Part shown: positions 26,701 to 33,144 of the stretch, piece after piece
How positions within the stretch are numbered: position 1 is the first letter of the stretch
How the letters are laid out: each line of letters begins with the position of its first letter
From: Verrucomicrobiota bacterium
GTDB taxonomy: Bacteria; Verrucomicrobiota; Verrucomicrobiia; Limisphaerales; J093
Direction: 5' to 3'
DNA: 64,000 nucleotides
NCBI GenBank assembly: GCA_016716505.1
Contig: JADJWF010000002.1
Span: 62,001-126,000 of the forward strand
Notes under the pieces: generated by a model
The model's input: the letters and a program-made list of their open reading frames with translations, nothing else
Database searches by the model: none
Told to the model about the DNA's origin: nothing
Position numbers and translations under genes: made by a program

Positions 26701-27159
26701 CTGACCGCGACGGGTGGGCACCCCGGAAACTCGCGGCAGTTTTCGGTGATCCGCCGCTGGCTGGCGCCGGCAGACGGCGTCGCGCAAATCGCGGGGACTT
26801 TGCGGCACGACAACGCCCAGGGCGACGGAGTGCGCGCCCGGCTCGTACAAACGGGCAAGGGGCGGGTCGCCGAGTGGCGCGCCTTTAATTCCGCCGAAGA
26901 AACCGTCGTCGCCGACCTCGCCGTCCAAGCGGGCGACGCGCTCGATTTTGTGGTGGACTGCCTCGCGGGACCGGCCTTCGACAGTTTCACGTGGGCGCCC
27001 ACCATCCGGCTTGAACCCACGGGCGATTCGGTCGCGCGCACCGAATGGGCCGCCGAGCGCGACTTTGCCCGACCGGACCGAACCCAGCCACCGCTGACGC
27101 CGCTGGAACAACTCGCCCAAGTGCTGCTGCTTTCGAACGAATTCGCTTTCGTGGATTGA
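23761..27159 (+). CDS. PSCyt1-PSCyt2(DUF1549)-PSD1(DUF1553) cytochrome-like exported protein
   Basis: 1132 residues as the open frame. Planctomycete cytochrome C domain with heme motif CYKCH (132-136) after FFEKRIRPVLIDS, then DUF1549 (AREHWAFQRV ... LLRRLSFDLTGLPPSPQEM, GERWGRYWLDVARYADTKG, and a second CxxCH near 440 in TCARCHDHKFDPI), then DUF1553 (LELAQAIASRDNPLTARVFVNRVW..., TTVPQQALFLMN). Role unproven; likely periplasmic. Odd point: the signal peptide (ARLLAFVLCMAAAAA, about 97-111) is preceded by about 95 residues encoded by a hairpin-rich repeat, so the GTG start at 23761 is uncertain. An ATG at 23994 just after the repeat is in a different frame. Confidence 0.88.
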   Translation: MKEVGVISAMNPDPIPAAEAERRGGDWGARASRSLPSASRRWFRRRPQPTKRCVGWPIELVGETPTRAGETPALPQTKCVRSGRPWESSISAAWGARLLAFVLCMAAAAADVPADQLEFFEKRIRPVLIDSCYKCHSTASGKAKGGLRLDTQAAVLTGGDSGPALVPGKPDESLLIKAVRYTDKELQMPPESSGGKLAPEKIADLEAWVAMGAPDPRAGQAAPKPTDDSTDLAKAREHWAFQRVTAPAIPAVKNAAWVRAPVDAFVLAKLEAKGLQPSPPADKRTLLRRLSFDLTGLPPSPQEMDEFLRDTSPDAYEKAVERLLASPRYGERWGRYWLDVARYADTKGYVFQEERRYAFSYTYRDYVIRAFNEDKPFDQFLIEQIAADQVVEKLKEPDRSSLAALGFLTLGRRFLNNQHDIIDDRIDVVMRGTQGLTVTCARCHDHKFDPISMRDYYALHGVFASSREPEEKPLLGAPADPAQHAAFLTARAEIEARREAVIESEVQKWLAEQRNKAADYRAAAEAALALPTDANLETFASERKLAVEVLRQWIALLKDNAQLSESDRSAAPPDLPGTEVRRIIARHLDNQTVQHRQELAALEWQHPGAPARAMALEDLPVPHNSRLLIRGNPGNPGAEVPRRFLEVLAGPNPPPFTNGSGRLELAQAIASRDNPLTARVFVNRVWGWHFGAPLVRTPSDFGVRTEAPLQRDLLDWLAATFMEQGWSVKNLHRLILCSSTYRQRAGYHDSSDGSDRPGLAWHTGETSAAAPQRAAALDPENTLLWRQNRRRLDFEALRDSLLAVADRLDATMGGQPADLLAEPFTGRRTVYGLIDRQNLPGLFRTFDFANPDASSPGRFTTTVPQQALFLMNGPFVIEQAQRVAQRAAQNAATPADVVRNLFVRVFQRPPEAAEEHLGTAFLGRLAERPASVAGGWRYGLGHYDEAANATVAFTEMTFRRDGRITPAAEFPVSDERGYACLTATGGHPGNSRQFSVIRRWLAPADGVAQIAGTLRHDNAQGDGVRARLVQTGKGRVAEWRAFNSAEETVVADLAVQAGDALDFVVDCLAGPAFDSFTWAPTIRLEPTGDSVARTEWAAERDFARPDRTQPPLTPLEQLAQVLLLSNEFAFVD
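23841..23984. repeat. MITE/REP-like element with terminal inverted repeats and three internal hairpins
   Basis: The ends GGGAGCGCGAGCGTC (23841-23855) and GACGCCCGCGCTCCC (23970-23984) are inverted repeats matching at 14 of 15 positions. Between them lie three perfect stem-loops: CCATCGGC 23866-23873 / GCCGATGG 23879-23886; GCCAACCAA 23904-23912 / TTGGTTGGC 23921-23929; CTGGTCGGCG 23938-23947 / CGCCGACCAG 23951-23960. The element lies between the DUF1501 stop and the signal-peptide codons of the PSD1 gene, within its open frame. No transposase is present, so it looks like a non-autonomous element mobilised in trans. Confidence 0.75.
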
Positions 27160-27229
27160 GCGGCGGCCCGCGCCCCCCCGTGCCCCAGCCGATTGGCGGA
27201 CCCGGCCGGCCGCTTTCTGCCCATCCGGG

Positions 27230-28823
27230 TCAGAGCTGTGGAAAGAGGCTGTCGCCGGGGGCCAATGACGCCTTTGGCGGGGAATCGCCAACGCCGACCG
27301 GCTGGTCAGGCCAGACGAAACGAACGGTCGTCCCGCGTCCGGAGTCTGATTCCAGACGAATGGTGCCGCCGCGGCTGTCAATGATCCGTTTGACGAGGGC
27401 CAGCCCCAAGCCGGTGCCCTGGGTCCCCGCCGCAGCCGGCAGCTTCTGGAAGACTTGAAACAGCTTGTCCTGGTAACGACGCGGAATGCCCGGTCCGTTG
27501 TCGGTCACCCAAAACTCCCACGCGGATTCCAAGCGACGGCAACCCACCTCCACCCGACCCGTTTGCTGCGGAAGGTGTCGCACCGCGTTGTCGAGCAAGT
27601 TTTGAAACACTTGATACAGGTACTCGGGAGTCCCGCGAACGACCGGAGCCGGGTCCGGAACAATCCACTTCACCGTCGGAGGTGGCGACAGGACCTCCCG
27701 AATCCCCTGCAGCACCGTGGCCAGCGGCACATCCGTTTCGATGACCCGCTCGCGCCCGATGCGGGTGTAGGCCAGCATCCCTTCGACGAAGTCATTCAAA
27801 AACCGTACGCGGTCCTGAAGCATCTCGCACAACCGCGCGCCCTCGGGGTCGAGCTGTCCGCAGTGGTCCTTGACGAGCCACTCGGTAATCCGATGAATGC
27901 CGCGCAAGGGGGGCTTTCATGTCGTGGGTCACAGCGTAGGCAAACTCGCTGAGCTCCCGATTGATCGCGCGCAATTCACGGGTTCGGGCCGCTACGGCCG
28001 CCTCGAGATTCTGCCGGGCACCTTCCAGGCGGCGACTGGCCTCCCAGGCGTCGGTGATGTCTTCGGTCACACCAAGCCACGACTGCGGCCGCCCTTCAGC
28101 GCCAGCCACCGTTGCGAGGCGGGTTCGGTACCGGCGGGGGTGATCGCCGGGTCCGCGGGAACGGAACTCGCAAACGAGGTCGCGACCTTGCAGCCGGGAT
28201 CGCTGCCACTGGGCGACCACGCCGGGGCGGTCGTCGGGATGAACCATCTGCCACCACACACCCCGTGGTTCCCCGATGTGCCCCAAGCTAGCGAAACGCC
28301 GCCAGCGCTCGTTGGCGTAGGTCAACCGGCCGTCGAGATCCACCCGGAAGACCCCCACCGGGGCGTGCGTGGTCACCGCCCGGAGCAGCTCCGCCTGCTC
28401 GCGCCAGTGGGCTTCATCCCGGCGGGGCCCGGTCATGTCCCGCAGGACAACGTGCAGTCGGACCGCCTGACCGTCCTGGCGCTCCACCGCAACCGCTCCC
28501 TCGGTGGGCAACTCGCGACCGTCACGGGCCCTCAAACGCAATCGGGTCAGCCACACCGTCGTGCGGGTAGTCGGTTCCCGCAGCCAGGCTTGACACACCG
28601 CGTGGTCAGCCCGGTCGGTCACGTCGAAGATCGTCAAGCCGCCCAGCTCTGACTCGTGCCATCCCAAGGCTTCGCGCCAGTCCCGATTCGCACCGAGAAT
28701 CCGGCCGTCGGGACTGACGAGCATTTCGAGGTTGGCAGTCGCGTCGCTCGGACCCGCGGGGACCGGGGCATCTGGCTCCAGCGTTGCGCCGGGCAGGTCG
28801 CGGGGCGCGCCGGGAAGCGTCAT
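27230..28823 (-). pseudogene. PAS-domain sensor histidine kinase, single-base frameshift at a C6 run
   Basis: Two overlapping frames together make one kinase of about 530 residues. Upstream frame (start ATG 28821-28823, MTLPGAPRDL): two PAS modules (LVSPDGRILGANRDWREALG, FRVDLDGRLTYANERWRRF, with PAC-like ends) and the H-box start FAYAVTHDMKAPL. Downstream frame: RGIHRITEWLVKD, N-box VFQNLLDNAVRH, G1 VTDNGPGIP, G2 GTGLGLALVKRI. Removing one C from the six-C run (G6 on the plus strand, 27908-27913) restores KAPLRGIHRI, the family sequence. No membrane segment, so a cytoplasmic sensor; bacteriophytochrome-like HisKA. No partner regulator adjacent. May be a sequencing error rather than a true pseudogene. 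Confidence 0.85.
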
Positions 28824-28985
28824 GGCGGCGACCCGGAGAAGCCGGGGGCGCGACGATTGGGCGGTTCTGCGCACGCGTGCCACCACGGCGGCACCGTGCA
28901 TTGGAAGGCCACCCGCCGGGTTCCGCCCAGTTTGCGCTGACGGGGCGAAGCCGAAGACGATCGCGGGATGGCCAGGGGCGCCGGG

Positions 28986-30230
28986 CTAGAATTTCCAACC
29001 AGCGGTGACGATGACGGCATGGCTCAGAAAATCGTACTTCCCGTCCGCAGTCTGCCCGGCAGCGGACGGCGCGCTGCCTGCAACCGTTCGGGTCGGTCCA
29101 TAGCCGAACTGATAGGCGAGCCCGAGGCGGAGATGATCGTGCTCGACGCCAAGCCCCGCGCTAATGAAGTGGCGATCCAAATCGTACACCAGCGGCGAGT
29201 AGGATGCATCCGGCACGGAGTTCTCATTGAAGATGTAGCCCAGGCTGACCCACCACCCCTTTTCGAGATACCGCGTCGCCCCAAATTCGTAATACCAGCT
29301 TGGTTCCCAGTTCAGGACGAGACCGGCATCGGGAAGCGGGGCCTGTTTGACAGTCACCGTGTTCAGCCGGCTCCAATCCGTGTAATCGGCGTTGACCTCG
29401 AAATTCCATTTTGGCGTGGGCCGGTACGACACACCGAAGACCAAGTTAAACGGGAGTGGCAACCGGGCGGAGGCGTCTTGGGTCATGGCCACCGGTCCGG
29501 GCAAAAACGGGGGAACGGGCGAATGGACAATCAATTCGGATTTGCCCTCGAGTTCCATCGTAGTGGCACTTCGATACGCGAGACCCACCGTGAACTGTTC
29601 GTTGACCTTCCACAGCCCGCCGAGATTGAACCCCACGTCCAGGTCTTCGCCCCGGAGGTTGAAGTAGTCGTTGCCGGGTATCGGCGTCAGCCCTTGGGTG
29701 AAGTCCAGTTCCGCGTAGTTGATCGTGGCGCCCGCCGCCACAAAGAGGCGGGGCGTGACCCGCCATGCCGCAACCGGATTGAGGGTGAAATAGGTCAGTC
29801 TTCCCTCCAACGCGACCGTGCGGAACCCCGTGGTCTCGGGCCACTCGGAACTCAGGCCGTAAGGTGAATAGGCTCCCAAGCCGAAGCTGAAGGGCAAGGA
29901 CTCGGCACCATACACGTAAAACACCTGCGGAATCGCGTGCAGGTCTTTGGAGTTGTCAAACTGAGCGCCGGTCGGCGACTCGAAGCGGCTCTGAATATTC
30001 AGCCCATACGCGCCACCGGATAGCTGATGCCCCCGCAGTTGGCCAATACCGGCGGGGTTGTAGTAAATGGCGGAGGGATTGTCGGCCGTGGCCGCAAAGG
30101 CTTCGCCGCGGGCGGTTGCGAATGCGTCTTGGTCAGGGAGGCGAAACCCTGTGGCCAACACCGACACCGCCCCCGCGCTGAATACCACCACCGAAATCCG
30201 CTCGAAGGAAACCACTCGTGGCGTGCTCAT
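28986..30230 (-). CDS. OmpP1/FadL/TodX family outer-membrane hydrophobic-compound transporter
   Basis: 414 residues from the ATG at 30228-30230 (MSTPRVVSFERIS). Signal peptide up to about residue 25, then the FadL hatch signature: GFRLPDQDAFATARGEAFAATADNPSAIYYNPAGIGQLRG. Alternating beta strands follow and the chain ends in an aromatic residue (VTAGWKF), as expected for BAM-inserted barrels. FadL-type proteins let long-chain fatty acids or other hydrophobic molecules cross the outer membrane. Neighbours: a kinase downstream and an SDR enzyme upstream on the same strand; the methyltransferase/sensor genes lie divergently beyond. Confidence 0.92.
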   Translation of the reverse strand: MSTPRVVSFERISVVVFSAGAVSVLATGFRLPDQDAFATARGEAFAATADNPSAIYYNPAGIGQLRGHQLSGGAYGLNIQSRFESPTGAQFDNSKDLHAIPQVFYVYGAESLPFSFGLGAYSPYGLSSEWPETTGFRTVALEGRLTYFTLNPVAAWRVTPRLFVAAGATINYAELDFTQGLTPIPGNDYFNLRGEDLDVGFNLGGLWKVNEQFTVGLAYRSATTMELEGKSELIVHSPVPPFLPGPVAMTQDASARLPLPFNLVFGVSYRPTPKWNFEVNADYTDWSRLNTVTVKQAPLPDAGLVLNWEPSWYYEFGATRYLEKGWWVSLGYIFNENSVPDASYSPLVYDLDRHFISAGLGVEHDHLRLGLAYQFGYGPTRTVAGSAPSAAGQTADGKYDFLSHAVIVTAGWKF

Positions 30231-30534
30231 TGCAGACAAGTCATACCGGTGAAATTCGCTTGGGTCAACCTTCGCGGGGGGGGCGCCAAGGGCGGCGAGA
30301 AACTGCATAACCCGGTGATTTCCGCCGAGCTTGCATCGCGGCGAACTACTCTCGAGTACTGGAATACCTCCCTACCCGCATAGATTTCCCATCGCCGGGA
30401 GACTGAAAAAAGGTCGCGCCTCGACACCATTTCCACCAGCCGATTCGCTTCATACCGAGTCACGGGCGCCGGGCGTTGCTTTCGTGACGGGTGCTTCCCG
30501 GGTTTTCACCGATTCGGATTGAACTCGAGACTGC
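30231..30534. other. Intergenic region between SDR gene and FadL-type gene
   Basis: About 300 nt, less GC-rich than the coding DNA around it, with an eight-G run near 30284-30291. It should carry the promoter of the FadL-type gene (minus strand). I see no convincing -35/-10 pair, terminator hairpin or coding frame. Confidence 0.4.
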
Positions 30535-31380
30535 TTACCCCAGCGGATCGGTCGGAGGCGAGTTGAGTCTGGCTGCAACTCGCCTGAAAAACTCATGGGC
30601 CCCGAGCCAGTCAACCAACCGGAGCCCAAGTGCTGGCGCCAAGGCCATGACTGCTAGAATCGGCCGGACCGGGAACTTGGAAACGAGGACTTCAGCCTCG
30701 TCGCACCTGATCGCGCGAATTACGGCTTTCGCGACCCTCTCGGGAGGAATCGGCGCGAGAAGGAAGGGAGCCCGGCAACCGGTGCGCTGAACAATCCGAG
30801 CGTAAATCCCGGTCTCTACAAATCCCGGACACACGGCGGATGCACTGACGCCAGTTCCTCGACACGTAGCGCGAAGGGACAGACTGAAGGCGATCAACGC
30901 TGCCTTGGTAGCAGCGTAAGCCTCTTGACAAGCAGGGCCAGCCTTAGCCGCCAACGATGACATGTTGACGACGTGCCCCCACCCGCGCTCGATCATCCCG
31001 TTTATCAGAATACCCGTCAGGCGCAGGGGTGCAGTCAAGTTCACTTCGATGACTTCGCACATCTGTTCTTCGGGCAGCCGAAAAAACGGGACCGTGTATT
31101 CAAGGCCGGCGTTGTTAATCAACACATCAATGCCACCCCACACAGCGTCGGCTTCCCGAGCAAGCCACGAAACCTGCTCGGAAAAACGCAAGTCCGCCGG
31201 GAAAACCGCGGATCGGCGGCCGAGGCTCCGCACCTCTTCGGCAACGTTGTTAAGTTCCGCGCCGCTGGTCCCCGAGACCGCGACATCCATCCCCGCAACC
31301 GCAAGCGCGCGAGCCAGCCACGGGCCCAAACCTCCGTTAGCGCCCGTCAAGAGCGCTCGCTTTCCGACCAAATCTTTCAT
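30535..31380 (-). CDS. Short-chain dehydrogenase/reductase (classical SDR)
   Basis: 281 residues from the ATG at 31378-31380 (MKDLVGKRALLTG); a GTG four codons upstream is possible. Cofactor motif TGANGGLG (11-18 region), NNAG at the end of strand 4, catalytic Ser in NMSSLAAKAG and YAATK active site, PGFVETGIY after the active site. The C-terminal hydrophobic segment (FPVRPILAVMALAPALGLRL) resembles DltE/COG0300-type SDRs. NAD(P)-dependent reduction or oxidation of an unknown alcohol/ketone; a 3-oxoacyl-type substrate would fit the lipid-related neighbours but is only inference. Divergent from the methyltransferase gene. Confidence 0.88.
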   Translation of the reverse strand: MKDLVGKRALLTGANGGLGPWLARALAVAGMDVAVSGTSGAELNNVAEEVRSLGRRSAVFPADLRFSEQVSWLAREADAVWGGIDVLINNAGLEYTVPFFRLPEEQMCEVIEVNLTAPLRLTGILINGMIERGWGHVVNMSSLAAKAGPACQEAYAATKAALIAFSLSLRATCRGTGVSASAVCPGFVETGIYARIVQRTGCRAPFLLAPIPPERVAKAVIRAIRCDEAEVLVSKFPVRPILAVMALAPALGLRLVDWLGAHEFFRRVAARLNSPPTDPLG

Positions 31381-31707
31381 CCGACTGCTCACCCCGACAC
31401 GCTCAATTTTGTTTTAGCGACTGTTTTCGCGAAGCCACGACAGCCGCAAGCCGATTGTCTCCAAGCCTTGCTCCATACGAGGACACCCGTCGTCAGACAG
31501 GTTGGATTCCGCCGCCGGCACTCGTCATTCAATATTGCGTTCTGGGCCATGCTGGGATTCGCTCTCCTCGAGACTGGTTCGGCCTGTGGTCAATCGCTCC
31601 CGGTGTCGGGAAACAGTCGTCTTCAGCAGGCCTTAGCAACGAACCGGTTGAGTTCGCGAGAAGACGCGTTCGAATTTTTGCCCGCGTGTACTCTTGGTCT
31701 CCCTAAA
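31381..31707. promoter_or_regulatory. Divergent promoter region between SDR and PhcB-like gene
   Basis: 327 nt of comparatively AT-rich DNA separating two divergent genes; it must contain promoters for both. An ORF frame continues upstream of the methyltransferase through it but lacks coding character. The start region of the plus-strand gene has CCCTAAAATG with no strong ribosome site. No hairpin or known riboswitch was recognised. Confidence 0.45.
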
Positions 31708-33144
31708 ATGAGTACCAATCGAACAGACCAGACGATGGCCCGGAATCGGGACGTCCTCCTGACGTGCCGAAACAGCCAGGGGATGGGCATTCGCAGCACC
31801 CCCGTGCGGCTGACCCGCTTCGATGTCGTCTTCGAAGTGTACAATCCGTTCAGCATCCTCCAGTTGTCCGAGGTCCTGAACGACTTCCGCATCACCATCG
31901 GCGAGCGCCTGGTGTATTCCGGCCGGGCGACGGTGAGCAACCTGGTGAACGCCGGCATCATGTTGCTGTGCGAGGCCACGCTGAACGACGCGTGGCTGGA
32001 CGTGGACCTCTTTTCCCCGGTCAGCCAGCGGGAGCGACTGGCCGGCGAGCTGGAAGCGTTTCTCCACGAAGCCAACAAGGCGCGCCTCATCGAGCCGGAG
32101 TTCAAGGTGGTGGTGGCAGACATGCAGACCTGGCTCGCCGACCTGCGCCGGTGGCTGGAGCAATTGGAGCTGGGCATTCGTTCGATCCCCGCCGGCGACC
32201 GCGCGACCCATGAGCGGGAGGTCATCGAGCAGTTGCACCGGCCGGTGGTGGGGGAGACCACCGAATTGTTCACGCGCTTCGAGCGGATTGCCAACAACCT
32301 GCCGACCGAGGCCCTGCCGATGCACCGCACCTACATGCGGCGTCAGTTGCACCCCCTCGTGCTGTGCGCCCCCTTCCCCTATCGCACGTACCACAAGCCT
32401 CTCGGCTACGCGGGCGACTACGAGATGGTCAACATGATCCTCGGCGACCCGCTCCAAGGCGCCTCGCTCTTTGCCAAGACGGTGAACCTGTGGTTCCTCA
32501 ACCAGGCGCCCTCCGTCGCACACCGCAATCGGATCACTTACCTGCTCGAGAACCTCGTCGCCGAAACCCGGCGGGTGGCCGCCCAAGGCCGCCGGGCGCG
32601 GATTCTCAACTTGGGATGCGGCCCCGCCGGCGAGGTGCAGCGATTCCTGCGGGACCATGAGGTGTCCAGCGAAGCGGACTTCCTGCTGTGGGACTTCAAC
32701 CCGGAGACCCTTGACTACGCACGCACCCAGCTCGAAGGCGCGCGGGCGCGGCACGGCCGGCGAACGGAACTCCGGTTTGAACAAAAGTCCGTTCACCAAC
32801 TGCTGCGCGATGCCGGCCGGCCGATGCCGGACACGCCCCGCTACGACCTGGTGTACTGCGCCGGCCTGTTTGACTACCTGTCCGACCGGATTTGCCAGCG
32901 CCTCGTGAACATTCTTTACGGCTTCGTCGCGCCGGGGGGCCTGTTGATCGCCACAAACGTGGATCCGTCCAACCCCATGCGGCACGGCATGGAGTTTCTG
33001 TTGGAATGGCACCTGATTTACCGGGACCAAGCCCAGATGAGGCAGCTTCACCCCACCGGCGTGGCGCCTGCATGCATCGCCACCAAATCGGATGACACCG
33101 GAGTCAACATCTACCTTGAAGTTCGCAAGCCTGCCGGTGGGTGA
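31708..33144 (+). CDS. PilZ-like domain + SAM-dependent methyltransferase (PhcB-like)
   Basis: 478 residues from the ATG at 31708 (MSTNRTDQTMARNRDV). Residues about 33-105 form a PilZ-like beta barrel (VRLTRFDVVFEVYNPFSILQ ... YSGRATVSNLVNAG), a helical middle follows, then a class I methyltransferase with motif I ILNLGCGPAGEV (299-310), acidic FLLWDFNPETLDYA and YDLVYCAGLFDYL. This architecture is that of proteins annotated as 3-hydroxypalmitate methyl ester synthesis enzymes (PhcB of Ralstonia). The next two genes are a membrane sensor kinase and a REC-kinase protein, the same order as phcB-phcS-phcR. The fatty-ester product is inferred. Confidence 0.78.
   Translation: MSTNRTDQTMARNRDVLLTCRNSQGMGIRSTPVRLTRFDVVFEVYNPFSILQLSEVLNDFRITIGERLVYSGRATVSNLVNAGIMLLCEATLNDAWLDVDLFSPVSQRERLAGELEAFLHEANKARLIEPEFKVVVADMQTWLADLRRWLEQLELGIRSIPAGDRATHEREVIEQLHRPVVGETTELFTRFERIANNLPTEALPMHRTYMRRQLHPLVLCAPFPYRTYHKPLGYAGDYEMVNMILGDPLQGASLFAKTVNLWFLNQAPSVAHRNRITYLLENLVAETRRVAAQGRRARILNLGCGPAGEVQRFLRDHEVSSEADFLLWDFNPETLDYARTQLEGARARHGRRTELRFEQKSVHQLLRDAGRPMPDTPRYDLVYCAGLFDYLSDRICQRLVNILYGFVAPGGLLIATNVDPSNPMRHGMEFLLEWHLIYRDQAQMRQLHPTGVAPACIATKSDDTGVNIYLEVRKPAGG

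Noticed and set aside
23698..27381. A 1227-codon open frame on the minus strand opposite the PSD1 gene
   Set aside because: It mirrors codon bias of the plus-strand gene, has no recognisable domain, and the plus-strand frame has clear cytochrome/DUF1549/DUF1553 motifs.
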